NCBI RefSeq assembly: GCF_023935105.1
Contig: NZ_CP096040.1
Span: 62,001-126,000, forward strand
Direction of reading: 5' to 3'
Length of the DNA: 64,000 nucleotides
Source of the DNA: Caulobacter segnis
Lineage (GTDB): Bacteria > Pseudomonadota > Alphaproteobacteria > Caulobacterales > Caulobacteraceae
Shown here: positions 35,186 through 43,243 of the stretch, in pieces
How positions within the stretch are numbered: position 1 is the first letter of the stretch
Layout of the letters: every line of letters starts with the position of its first letter
Position numbers and translations under genes: made by a program
Notes under the pieces: generated by a model
What the model saw: only the letters and a program-made list of their open reading frames with translations
What the model was told of the DNA's origin: nothing
Database searches by the model: none

Positions 35186-36280
35186 CTAACCCGCCTCCTC
35201 TTCAACCGACAGGTCGACATCGACGGCGGGCGCGGCGGTTCCGGTGTGGACAATCGAGACCCGAGCGCCTGGCCTCAGGTGCTCAAGGCTCACCCGCGCC
35301 GCCAACTGACGGGCCAACGCCTGGACGATGCTCGTGCCGAGCCCGGAAGGCGACGGCTTCGCGGTGGGCATTCCAACGCCGTCGTCCGAGACCGATAGCG
35401 TCCAGCTCTCCCCCTCGGTCTTGTAGTCGACCGTGATCCCGCCGCCTCGGCCATCGGGGAACGCATGCTTCAGGGCGTTGATGACGAGTTCTGTCGTGAC
35501 GAGCCCCAGGCTGACCGAAACGCCGGCGTCGACCGTGACGTCTTCGGCGACGACATTGAGGGTCAGTTTATGAGGGTCCGGGATCATCGAGGCGGCGATG
35601 GTCGCGCAAAGCCTGGTCAAATAGGCCCGCAACTCGACGGTTCCGGTGGTCGCCCCCGCAAGCTGCTGTTGCAGGTCGGCGATCGACATCACCCGGGCGT
35701 GGGCGTTTTGCAATTGGTGCTTAGCCTCTTCGGACCGCGCCGCGCGCGCGTTCTGCATGAGGACGCTTGCGATGATCTGCAGGCTGTTGGCGACCCGATG
35801 ACGGATTTCCTCCATCAACGCCTTATTCTCGGCGACGAGTTCATCATTGGCCCTGAGCTGATCGCGCGCCGTGCGGGCCGCCGTTCGCATGTCCGTGACA
35901 TCGGCGATTGCGACCAGAAGACGGAGCTTGGCGGGATCGCTATAGGCAAGTTTCTGGGCGCCTATGGCGAGGTAACGGTCGGGCTGGCCAGGTCGCTTGA
36001 GTTCCATCTCGTAGGACTCGATGGCCGCCGCGCCGGCCGCCGTGACCTCAAGCAGCATCCTGAGTTGGGGCGAGCCCCACTCCCCGGCTCCCAGATCGGT
36101 CAGCTGTCGCCCGATAGCGCTTTCGGTCGCGATGCCGAAAGCCCGACCGAAAGAGTCGCTGACGGCGACAATCGACAGGTCGCCGTCAATGAGAAGCAGG
36201 GGCGCAGCCGAAGCCGCGACCATGGCGAGGGCCAGGCTCAAACCTGGGTCGTTCGGATGCAATATATGGTGGGCGGGCAC
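35186..36280 (-). CDS. PAS-HisKA_2 sensor histidine kinase
   Basis: This 364-residue soluble kinase has an N-terminal PAS domain (about 20-130, PLLLIDGDLSIVAVSDSFGRA) and a HisKA_2 dimerisation helix with H161 in EEIRHRVANSLQII. A HATPase domain follows (TTELVINALKHAFPDGRGGG, SDDGVGMP, GLGTSIVQALARQL). The GTG start at 36280 has AGGGG upstream. There is no membrane segment, so the signal is probably internal. Kinases of this group often pair with single-domain receivers, and the island's receiver at 29516-29908 is the natural candidate. The stop is 74 bp from the antitoxin stop (convergent). Confidence 0.9.
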   Translation of the reverse strand: MPAHHILHPNDPGLSLALAMVAASAAPLLLIDGDLSIVAVSDSFGRAFGIATESAIGRQLTDLGAGEWGSPQLRMLLEVTAAGAAAIESYEMELKRPGQPDRYLAIGAQKLAYSDPAKLRLLVAIADVTDMRTAARTARDQLRANDELVAENKALMEEIRHRVANSLQIIASVLMQNARAARSEEAKHQLQNAHARVMSIADLQQQLAGATTGTVELRAYLTRLCATIAASMIPDPHKLTLNVVAEDVTVDAGVSVSLGLVTTELVINALKHAFPDGRGGGITVDYKTEGESWTLSVSDDGVGMPTAKPSPSGLGTSIVQALARQLAARVSLEHLRPGARVSIVHTGTAAPAVDVDLSVEEEAG

Positions 36281-36703
36281 AGTGGCCCCTTCACAACAAC
36301 CAGAGGCTCGCGCAGCGAAAGCCGTACCCGGCGAATAGGCGGCAGCGCTTCGTAGCGCACCTTGTCACACAATAGCACATCGACGCCTGTTCTCCCGTCC
36401 TTCGAGGGGGGCGACATGGGGTGGGTCTGCCTCGCAGCGGACTTGGCGCCGCTCCTGCGGCGATCAACGGCCTTGCGCTCGCTGGTCACGCCGCCGCGTC
36501 GAGCGCGCACTGGGCCTGAGCGGCGGCCTTAGGGGGCGGTCGCGAACAGCGGGTCCGCTTGTCGAGGACAGGCTTTTTGGAGCCGGCGGTTCAAGGTGTT
36601 TGGAGAAGCTGTCGTCGTGCGTTGAAATCGAGGGGTCTTCGGTTGCGGCGTCCGGTTCCGGCGGAAAGGCTGGACGTTCGCGCCCCGACCCGCACCGAGA
36701 ATT
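36281..36703. other. Gap of 423 bp without a supported gene
   Basis: Only short, arginine-rich open frames with no RBS or recognisable content are present (for example a 90-codon minus frame at 36238-36510 and a 122-codon minus frame at 36529-36897). The minus strand presumably holds the kinase promoter near 36290-36400. No hairpin or repeat stands out. Confidence 0.4.
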
Positions 36704-36955
36704 TTAAGCCTGAGCGGAGCCGTGCGCCCTGGCGAACGTCGCGGCGTCGTCGAGTCGACGCTTGATCTGCTGATGCGTGGTCGAATCAACCCCTGGCTTG
36801 CCCGCGTGGGAAAACTCCGTGTCGACCAATATCTCGCGGATGGCTTCCAGTAGCCTTGGCTGTTCGATGGACAGGGCCCGCAGGAGCGCATCAACAATGC
36901 GCTCCTGGGCTAGAAAGCGCGCGTCTTGTGGCGCGTTGATCGGGATCGAGGACAT
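36704..36955 (-). CDS. Small helical hypothetical protein, 83 aa
   Basis: From the ATG at 36955 the protein is 83 residues (start MSSIPINAPQDARFLAQERI). It is almost wholly helical (DALLRALSIEQPRLLEAIRE) with a basic C-terminal region (QQIKRRLDDAATFARAHGSA). The start is well supported by AAAGGAAC about 6 bp upstream. The frame extends to 37045 but without a better start. It has no membrane segment and no cysteine. Its family is not recognised. The divergent neighbour is absent, and the small membrane protein at 37060-37194 lies just upstream on the same strand. Confidence 0.6.
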   Translation of the reverse strand: MSSIPINAPQDARFLAQERIVDALLRALSIEQPRLLEAIREILVDTEFSHAGKPGVDSTTHQQIKRRLDDAATFARAHGSAQA

Positions 36956-37059
36956 GGCGGGTTCCTTTGAGACTTGGTGGAGGGACCTCGCGCGATGGCG
37001 AGCCCGCCTGGCGGCGAGTGTGCAAGATCGCCGGGGCGCGCACATCGCGTGCCGGCGGA

Positions 37060-37194
37060 CTAAGTCGGTGTTCGTGGCGGCTTTTTCCTAGGCCGCGCGG
37101 TTCCGGCCCGAGCCGGAGCAAAGAGCTTGTAAAGCGGCGTCATCAACGCTGCGGCGACGATCAGGCCGACGGAAATTTCGAAGAGCCAGGTCAT
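37060..37194 (-). CDS. Small single-pass membrane protein, 44 aa
   Basis: Reading the minus strand from ATG at 37192-37194 gives MTWLFEISVGLIVAAALMTP, then YKLFAPARAGTARPRKKPPR and a TAG stop at 37060-37062. One hydrophobic helix of about 17 residues is followed by a strongly basic tail, which predicts a membrane protein with its C-terminus in the cytoplasm. GGGAAC lies upstream. It is too short for standard gene finders. It sits 104 bp upstream of the 83-residue protein gene. The family is unrecognised and support comes from composition and start context only. Confidence 0.5.
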   Translation of the reverse strand: MTWLFEISVGLIVAAALMTPLYKLFAPARAGTARPRKKPPRTPT

Positions 37195-37322
37195 TGGCTT
37201 GTTCCCAAGGGGCGCAGCTCACGGCGCGCCGCCTGAAGTGGCGGGCTTGCGCGCCGAGCGGAAAAGCAAAGCGCTTCGGACCACGAGCACACGGTATCTC
37301 GATGCGCTGGCGATCAGGACCT

Positions 37323-38339
37323 TCAATACTTGTCGCGACCATCCACGCTTAGGCTTTCGCTCAGCCCATCGAGCCTGGCGGTGATCACCGCCCTGCCTCG
37401 GGGGCCAAGTTGGCCGTGACGATCGCGCAGCGTCCGCTCCTGGCGCTCGATGGACGCGAGCGTCCGTCTGGCCTGGCTGACTTGAGCCCGACCTAAGCGA
37501 CCATTTCGCGCGCCGCGATCAATCCGTTCCGCCAGGTGCGCCTGACGTTCGTCGATCGTCGGCGCGGCAAAGGTCCCTCGTTGACCATGCCGGCTGACGT
37601 CCACCTGCTCGTCCTGTCCTTGAGTGGCGATCCATAGGCCGCGCGTGTCGTAATAGCCGAACGTTTCGCCACGGACCCAGCGGCCCTTCTCATAGTAGCC
37701 CGGCTGAGGATCGGCGATCCACGCGCCCTTGGCGTCGCGGTGTCCGGCCGTCAGGCCTTCCATCCAATGACCGTCCCTGTCGTATTTGCCTGTGGCTGGG
37801 CCCGAGATCCACTGCCCCGACCGGTCGTAGAAGCCCGACACGGCGGGTATCCAACGGCCTTCCTGGGCATAGTAGCCACTCGCTGACGCCGGAACCCAGA
37901 GCTTGTCGGCATAGTAGCCGCTAGACGAGGCGTCCGTATTGGCCTGCACCCATCGCCCATCGCGTCCATAGTATCCGCGCGGCGGGCCGTCGACCCAGTC
38001 GCCATCGCGATCGAAATAGCCAGTAGCCTCGCCGCGGGTAATGGCTTGGGCATGCCATGCGCCTTGGCTGTCGTAGAAGCCGTAGGCGCGGGCGCAATCG
38101 GGCTCGCCCTTGGCGACCTGGTTGCCGATCAGCGCGCCGACGGCGCCGCCGATCACCGCGCCTGTGCCGCGATCACCGCGTCCCGCTACGGCGCTGCCTG
38201 CGATGGCGCCAATGCCGCCGCCGGCAAGCGTGCTGGCGACGCGACTGCCCTGACGCTGCTGGCAGGTTTGCTGCGCGAGCGCAATGGTGGGGATCAAGGC
38301 CACGGCGCAGGCGCCGGCGACGAGGGTTTGAATGCGCAT
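37323..38339 (-). CDS. Secreted glycine-zipper protein with about ten GYYD-type repeats
   Basis: From the ATG at 38339 the product is 338 residues. It has a signal peptide (TLVAGACAVALIPTIALAQ) and a glycine-zipper two-helix region (ASTLAGGGIGAIAGSAVAG, GTGAVIGGAVGALIGNQVA). About ten units of 14-19 residues follow, with the core G-[YFK]-[YF]-D-x2-G-x-W (for example GYFDRDGDWVDG, GYYGRDGRWV, GKYDRDGHWMEG, GYYDTRGLWI). A C-terminal helical region (about 270-338) is rich in Arg and Gln. The zipper suggests the envelope. The repeats resemble WG/YD-type ligand-binding strands. The function is unknown. CAGGAAC precedes the start. Confidence 0.75.
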   Translation of the reverse strand: MRIQTLVAGACAVALIPTIALAQQTCQQRQGSRVASTLAGGGIGAIAGSAVAGRGDRGTGAVIGGAVGALIGNQVAKGEPDCARAYGFYDSQGAWHAQAITRGEATGYFDRDGDWVDGPPRGYYGRDGRWVQANTDASSSGYYADKLWVPASASGYYAQEGRWIPAVSGFYDRSGQWISGPATGKYDRDGHWMEGLTAGHRDAKGAWIADPQPGYYEKGRWVRGETFGYYDTRGLWIATQGQDEQVDVSRHGQRGTFAAPTIDERQAHLAERIDRGARNGRLGRAQVSQARRTLASIERQERTLRDRHGQLGPRGRAVITARLDGLSESLSVDGRDKY

Positions 38340-38394
38340 TGTCTGAGGGTTCCTGGAGAAAGGACATACCCTCCCCCTTGGTCCATACATGGTG

Positions 38395-38530
38395 CTTTCA
38401 ATGCTGAATTACAATTGTCACGGAATATAAATCAGAAAAAGTCAAAAATTATCAGAACACGTGGGGATATTTTATAGAAAAAGTTTTTGATGGGGTGATT
38501 TATATTATGCGATTGGCCCAATTTAATTGC
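38395..38530. promoter_or_regulatory. AT-rich block upstream of the glycine-zipper gene
   Basis: About 135 bp are strikingly AT-rich (stretches such as GAATATAAATCAGAAAAAG and GATATTTTATAGAAAAAG) within a 65%-GC region. It lies directly upstream of the minus-strand glycine-zipper gene and probably holds its promoter. No clean -35/-10 pair could be fixed. The wider gap 38340-38724 contains no supported gene. Confidence 0.45.
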
Positions 38531-38724
38531 GGAATTTTCAGCTGACGACCCGATTTTTCAAGCCGCCTGGCGGTATCGGTCAGATGGCGAGGCGCCGGCG
38601 GAGCCCCAACTTGGCTTGCATTCGCAACTTGGGGGCGGTTCATTCGAAGTGGACGTCGTAAGATGCACGATCCGTCGGGCGCCGGCCGCGGAAGACCGAC
38701 AATCATGGGTATGGCGCGGATCAG

Positions 38725-38913
38725 CTAGCCGCGAAGTTTCTGAATACAAGCCCGCAGCAAAACTTGGCGCGACGGCGACACGTCTCGCTTGCCGAGCTCA
38801 GTTAGCGCCCCTGCGAGGGGTTCGCCTCGATGGCGGGCTCCAAGGTCCCAGATTTCACGCCGGACGGCGGCTTCGCTCGGCGCAACGCTTCGCAGCCATG
38901 AGAGAAATCTCAT
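38725..38913 (-). CDS. Small 'LLRA' family hypothetical protein, 62 aa (copy 1)
   Basis: The protein begins MRFLSWLRSVAPSEAAVRRE and continues IWDLGARHRGEPLAGALTEL, ending PSRQVLLRACIQKLRG. The same skeleton (VR-x-E, LG-x-RH-x-G, A-x2-EL, P-x-R-x2-LLRA-x-I) recurs in the plus-strand frame at 43244, so this is a two-member family within the island. GAGG lies 8 bp upstream of the ATG. No function is known. The coiled-coil protein gene at 38951-39154 is just upstream on the same strand and is itself duplicated next to the second copy. Confidence 0.55.
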   Translation of the reverse strand: MRFLSWLRSVAPSEAAVRREIWDLGARHRGEPLAGALTELGKRDVSPSRQVLLRACIQKLRG

Positions 38914-38950
38914 CGAACAACCTCACACCAGACTTTTCCTCGCCGCGCCA

Positions 38951-39154
38951 TCAACCGTCCTGTCCGCCGGATAGCGGATTGGGCGTGCTCCAGCGCGCCC
39001 TGTGATGATCCAACTGCTCAGCGAGCCGAGTAACTTGGCTGTTGAGATTATCGACGTCGCCTTGAAGCTGAGCGCAACGTTGTTTCAGATAGCTGTTTTC
39101 GCGCAGCACGCGTTCAAGTTCAGGGTCCATTTGGAGAGCCTCGAGCGTGGCCAA
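38951..39154 (-). CDS. Small coiled-coil protein, 67 aa (copy 1)
   Basis: The protein has a head (MATLEALQMDPELERVLREN), then a heptad-rich helix (SYLKQRCAQLQGDVDNLNSQ, VTRLAEQLDHHRAR) and a short tail ending NPLSGGQDG. The helix is a good coiled coil. An ATG at 39130 (MDPELERVL) is an alternative start. The same ENxYLKxRxxQLxxDV motif and a NPLATGQ-type tail appear in the damaged copy at 43464-43641. It lies 37 bp upstream of the LLRA protein gene, which suggests a small operon. The function is unknown. Confidence 0.6.
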   Translation of the reverse strand: MATLEALQMDPELERVLRENSYLKQRCAQLQGDVDNLNSQVTRLAEQLDHHRARWSTPNPLSGGQDG

Positions 39155-39638
39155 GCCAGAGCGGTTCGACCGCGACGCGGTTCACTCTCGACGGTCACGT
39201 CCTTCATGTGGGGAGACCGACCGCCGTTTCATAGCGCCGTTGAAAATAGCTCGGGGGAGGGACGGCTTTTCGACGAGTGTTTCCGAGGCTCCCCAGCGAA
39301 TAACCGCGCTTGAGGTCTCCATGAAGCCGCCGCTGAAGCGCGGCGGAATCTCAGACGCGCCTGGTAGCGTTGGGATAGCCGCGCCGGCGGTGCTGCTCGG
39401 CCAAAAGAGCGCCTTTCACCTGAACACGGAAAATCAAACGCTTGAGTGAGTGGGCGTTTGACAAAGAGACGAGCGGGGCGATGGATCGGTCGGCTGATGT
39501 TTCAACGTATCGGGTCTATTCGGACGCCTCGCCCGCCGGACCCGCGATGCGGAGATGAGGCGATTTCACCGAGGATGACGACCGGCGAAGATTGGGATCG
39601 GCGCCGATAGAACACCACCCAACCATCCGGAGCCTCGC
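39155..39638. other. Gap of about 480 bp with only doubtful short frames
   Basis: A 100-codon plus frame (39147-39449) and a 25-codon plus frame starting at 39481 behind GAGCGGGGCG are open, but neither shows recognisable family sequence. The last 100 bp contain the presumed promoter and the GGAG ribosome site of the NRAMP-like gene. Confidence 0.4.
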
Positions 39639-40910
39639 TTGAAAGCCGTCGTTCGTGTTCTGCGCCGTGCTAGCATCTTCAAGAGCCTCGGGCCCGGCTT
39701 GATCACGGGCGCGGCCGACGACGATCCCAGCGGTATCGCAACCTATTCTCAGGCCGGCGCCCAGTCCGGCGTCAATATGCTTTGGACGATGGTCTTCACC
39801 TATCCGCTGATGGCGGCGGTCCAGATGATCAGCGCCCGCATCGGCCGGGTCACGGGCCTGGGCCTGGCCGCCAATATGGAGCGCGTCTTCCCGCGTGGCG
39901 TGGTGACCCTGCTCGTCATGCTTCTGTTCGTCGCCAACACCGTCAATATCGGCGCGGACCTCGCGGCGATGGGGGCCGCGGCCAAGCTCACCCTGGGATG
40001 GGGCCAGCACCTCTTCACCTGGCTGTTCGCGGCTATCTCGCTGGCTCTCCAGATCCTGGTCCCGTACCATCGCTATGTACGCTATCTAAAATGGCTGACC
40101 CTTGCGCTGTTCGCCTATGTCGCCGTGGTCTTCACCGTCCACATCGACTGGGCCGAGGTCGCGCTGCGCACGATCCTTCCGAAGATCGAGCTGACAGGCG
40201 CCATGGTCACCCTGGTGGTTGCGATCTTCGGCACGACGATCAGCCCGTACCTGTTCTTCTGGCAGGCGTCCGAGGAGGTCGAGGACCAGGAGGCGGATCC
40301 CGCCGCCGGTTCGCTGCTCGCCAACCCCGAACAGGCCCCCGCGCAGTTGCGGCGGATCCGCTGGGATACGTTGCTGGGCATGGGGTTTTCCAACCTCATC
40401 GCCTTCTTCATCATCCTGACGACCGCCGTCACCCTTCACCTCGCCGGCAAGACCGACATCCAGACTTCGGCTCAGGCGGCAGAAGCCCTGCGCCCCATCG
40501 CTGGAGAGTTCGCCTTCTTCCTGTTTAGCCTGGGCATCATCGGCACGGGCCTCCTGGCGGTGCCGGTCCTCGCCGGCTCGGCCGCCTACGCCATCAGCGA
40601 ATCTCGTGGCTGGAAGACCGGCCTGGAGCGTCCGGCCAGCCAGGCGATCGGCTTCTACAGCGTCATCGGTCTGGCCACGGTTCTGGGCATCGCCATCGAC
40701 TATTCGCCGATCGACCCGATCAAGGCCCTGTTCTGGAGCGCGGTTCTCAACGGTGTGATCTCGGTGCCCATGATGGCGGCCATGATGGTGGTGGCCTCGC
40801 GCCGACACGAGATGGGGCCGTTCATCGCTAGCTTGCCGCAACGTATCTTCGGTTGGGCGGCCACCGGGGTCATGGCCGCCGCCACGGTGGCGATGTTCTT
40901 GCTGCGCTAG
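39639..40910 (+). CDS. NRAMP-family metal transporter, atypical DPSG clade
   Basis: This 423-residue integral membrane protein has about 11 helices. TM1 contains ITGAADDDPSGIATYSQAG, where canonical NRAMP/MntH proteins have DPGN. TM6 contains IFGTTISPYLFFWQASEEV, where canonical proteins have a MPHN-type metal site. The fold and length are NRAMP, but the metal-site residues place it in a divergent branch, some members of which carry Mg2+ or Mn2+ or lack a known substrate. The start is a TTG at 39639 with GGAG 8 bp upstream. As island cargo it could affect metal uptake. The substrate is unknown. Confidence 0.82.
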   Translation: MKAVVRVLRRASIFKSLGPGLITGAADDDPSGIATYSQAGAQSGVNMLWTMVFTYPLMAAVQMISARIGRVTGLGLAANMERVFPRGVVTLLVMLLFVANTVNIGADLAAMGAAAKLTLGWGQHLFTWLFAAISLALQILVPYHRYVRYLKWLTLALFAYVAVVFTVHIDWAEVALRTILPKIELTGAMVTLVVAIFGTTISPYLFFWQASEEVEDQEADPAAGSLLANPEQAPAQLRRIRWDTLLGMGFSNLIAFFIILTTAVTLHLAGKTDIQTSAQAAEALRPIAGEFAFFLFSLGIIGTGLLAVPVLAGSAAYAISESRGWKTGLERPASQAIGFYSVIGLATVLGIAIDYSPIDPIKALFWSAVLNGVISVPMMAAMMVVASRRHEMGPFIASLPQRIFGWAATGVMAAATVAMFLLR

Positions 40911-41272
40911 CGGTCAAGCACCAACCCTTTTTTGAGAGCCTCGCGCGGCGGATCCCACCATTGAAACCTTCAAGATCGATATTTTGCCTCATTACCTGAT
41001 GGCCGGGGAAGCAGCCCAGCGATAACGCACTTTAGGCTTGAACGAGCGCTTCGAAGAGCCGGTGTTCTGATCGGTGGAGAACGGACATGAGATCAAGTTA
41101 GGCCATGGCGGCGAGGTCCGACTAGGTTCGGAATTCACCGTTGGCGCCAGGCGGCCAATGTCCGGTTCCCGCAGCTAAGCCAAGTTCCGGTTATGGCGCT
41201 ACGCGGCCACTCCGCTGGTGAGAGCGCGCCTTCTCTACGACTTGGCGACGTCGGTCGTAGGTAAGCGCTTCG
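40911..41272. other. Gap of 362 bp, no gene seen
   Basis: Between the NRAMP-like gene and the small membrane protein gene no open frame with plausible start and composition exists on either strand. Composition is more mixed than in the coding parts. No repeat or strong hairpin was noticed. Confidence 0.4.
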
Positions 41273-41656
41273 TTAGGCAGGCAAGTCAGCATCTCTGCGC
41301 CAGGAGCGGGTCAACGCGAAGCCCGCCCAGAGCGCCGCCAGGATCGCCGAGACGGCGAGCAGGGTGTTGAAGCCGCGTTCGAGAACCAGGCGCGAGTCCA
41401 CCGCCGCTATGGCGGGCCGGACAAGGCAGCCTTCAGTCCCACCCACCGGCGCCGGACGCCGCAGCACCGCCTGGCGGGCCAGACGTTCGCTGGTGGCGCG
41501 AAGTTCGACGCACCGCGTCCAGTCGCCGCCCGGAACGATGACGTAGGTCTTCAAGGGCGGATCGCGCAGGAGATCGGCTACGGAAAAGCCGAGGGCGCCC
41601 ACATACGCCGTCGCGCACAGCGCCATCACGAGATTGCGGCTGATCGGATCAGTCAC
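41273..41656 (-). CDS. Two-helix membrane hypothetical protein, 127 aa
   Basis: Helix 1 (LVMALCATAYVGALGFSVADLL, about residues 9-30) and helix 2 (FNTLLAVSAILAALWAGFAL, about residues 96-115) flank a middle region. That region contains a Trp-Thr-Arg-Cys stretch and a later Cys (GGDWTRCVELRATSERLARQ, GTEGCLVRPAIAAVDSR), and it could form a disulfide if periplasmic. The C-terminus is basic (RSWRRDADLPA). The gene lies 14 bp downstream of the GT14-like gene on the same strand and may be co-expressed. The family is not recognised. Confidence 0.65.
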   Translation of the reverse strand: MTDPISRNLVMALCATAYVGALGFSVADLLRDPPLKTYVIVPGGDWTRCVELRATSERLARQAVLRRPAPVGGTEGCLVRPAIAAVDSRLVLERGFNTLLAVSAILAALWAGFALTRSWRRDADLPA

Positions 41657-41670
41657 CCACGATCTCCACT

Positions 41671-42585
41671 CTACGCCACCAGCATCGCGAGCGACTCGGC
41701 GACCGTGGGTGAGCGCTCGCTGGCGACGACCTGGGTCCGCAAATTGGCTTCCAGGATATCGAGGATCTCCGCATCGACCTCGGCGTCGAACTTGCGCGCG
41801 AAGAGGTCCGAGCAGGACGTCAGCATGTTCGCATCGGCTTTGGTGAAGGTGCGAGGACGAAGCTTGATATCCCCATCGGGAACCCAGTCGATCATCCGCT
41901 TGTCGTCGTTGACGATCTCGCCGTGCGCGGCGGTGTTCATTATCACGGTCTGGAAGAAGCCCTCATCGGCGATGAAGGTGTTGCGGTAGAAGGCCTTGTA
42001 GCGATCGACCGACGGGTCGTGGCAGACGAACTGGCAGAACGCCCGACTGACGATCTTCCACTGGTTGCCAATATAGGGCGTGACGTCCTTCAGGAAGAGC
42101 CGGGTGACCAGGCTGTCGACGATGCGGCCGCCCTGTTCAACCACGTGCCGCAGCACCCGGCCCATGGTCTCGGGTCGGATGACGGCCTGGTCGAGCACCC
42201 GGATGAACTCCCGGCCTCGGTTGGCGTCGAGGAAAGCCCGGATGCGCTCCTGGGTCGCCAGGGGAAAGTCCTGGCCGCTCAGATTGATGAAGTAGTCCCA
42301 CCGCGCGTCCATCTCGAGCAGCTTGGTCATGCCGCGCAGCTCGGCGTCGACCAGGCTGTAGCCGCCCCACAGGGCGCGCTTGCTCTCCAGGACGGCGGCG
42401 TTGGGATAGGCGGCGAGAAACCCGCGCAGGTCGCTTTCCAGCGCCGGGCCGGCGTTCTTGTCGACATGGACAAGGTAGTGGTTGGCCGGGTCATGGATCG
42501 CCTTGAACAGCCGCTTGAACTGCTCGGGATAGCGGTGGACCAGGACCAGATAGGCGATAGTCGGCGGCTCGCGGCGCTTGATCAA
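41671..42585 (-). CDS. Core-2/I-branching-type (GT14) glycosyltransferase
   Basis: This 304-residue soluble protein matches the beta-xylosyltransferase/core-2 GlcNAc-transferase superfamily. Landmarks are AYLVLVHRYPEQFKRLFKAI, NHYLVHVDKNAG, the WGGYSLVDAELRGM segment, DYFINLSGQDFPL, and IADEGFFQTVIMNT with the catalytic Glu. Bacterial members decorate polysaccharides. The start is a TTG at 42585. The product has no membrane anchor. It is cargo of the island and may alter surface glycans. No donor or acceptor can be named from sequence. Confidence 0.85.
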   Translation of the reverse strand: MIKRREPPTIAYLVLVHRYPEQFKRLFKAIHDPANHYLVHVDKNAGPALESDLRGFLAAYPNAAVLESKRALWGGYSLVDAELRGMTKLLEMDARWDYFINLSGQDFPLATQERIRAFLDANRGREFIRVLDQAVIRPETMGRVLRHVVEQGGRIVDSLVTRLFLKDVTPYIGNQWKIVSRAFCQFVCHDPSVDRYKAFYRNTFIADEGFFQTVIMNTAAHGEIVNDDKRMIDWVPDGDIKLRPRTFTKADANMLTSCSDLFARKFDAEVDAEILDILEANLRTQVVASERSPTVAESLAMLVA

Positions 42586-42781
42586 GACTTCGTGCCTCGC
42601 AGGGCGTCCGGGTCGATCGGTCGAGGCCTGGGGGGCTGGCTTCCGGTCGACCGAGGATCGTTCAGGCCCTTGGGACCTGAGGGGCGTGTTCCAGGATAGG
42701 TCTTCATCGTTCGGCCTTTCGTCGAGCGCGCCGGTCCGCGGCGCTCGGTCTGCTCAGGCCGGGTCTTCCTGGGCCTGGCCG

Positions 42782-42889
42782 CTATTTCTTGCGCGGCGCC
42801 AGGGTCTGCGAGAGCGTCGAAGGCGCGGCAGCGATCACCTTGGGCTTGATCGCCTTGGGCTTGCGGACTCCACGATTGCCTTTGGACAT
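42782..42889 (-). CDS. Very small Lys/Pro-rich basic protein, 35 aa
   Basis: The 35-residue product starts MSKGNRGVRKPKAIKPKVIA and ends TLAPRKK. Such short basic MSKGNR-type proteins with a Lys/Pro-rich core occur widely in alphaproteobacteria, often as single small genes, and have no established function. The start at 42889 has AAAGGAAC about 6 bp upstream. The frame extends to 43066 but that part has no good start. A stand-alone transcript is likely. The spacers on each side, 42586-42781 and 42890-43243, hold no supported gene. Confidence 0.65.
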   Translation of the reverse strand: MSKGNRGVRKPKAIKPKVIAAAPSTLSQTLAPRKK

Positions 42890-43243
42890 GGGGTGTTCCT
42901 TTTGAAGAGGCGGACGTCGGCCATCGGCGCGGAGCGGGCCAAGCCCGCCCCGATGCGGTCGGCTTTTGATCTTGCGATAGCAGGGTGTCCCGGCTTCGGG
43001 ACCTAGGGACCTTCCGCTTGGCGGACCGGTCCGTATGGCGTGACTGCGCGCCTCAAGGAAGACCATAGCACGGACAGCCGCGCGGCGGTGAAATGATTAC
43101 GGTGTGGGAGCTATCGCCCGCGGACCGCGCTATCCTGTTCAAGCAACGGATTATCCCGCGCCATGCTGACTCGTCGGCACGAAAGGACGCCATGTCCGCC
43201 CCCTCGAACAGCCAGTCCAACCGCCAACGCGCAGCGTGTTTCA

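Noticed and set aside
36238-36510. 90-codon minus frame upstream of the kinase
   Set aside because: The sequence is arginine-rich without family signal, and it overlaps the kinase start region and its ribosome site.
38561-38575. CCGCC/GGCGG hairpin near the AT-rich block
   Set aside because: The stem is only 4-5 bp and no T-tract follows on either strand.
39147-39449. 100-codon plus frame in the island
   Set aside because: There is no Shine-Dalgarno sequence and no recognisable motif, and it overlaps the small coiled-coil gene on the other strand.
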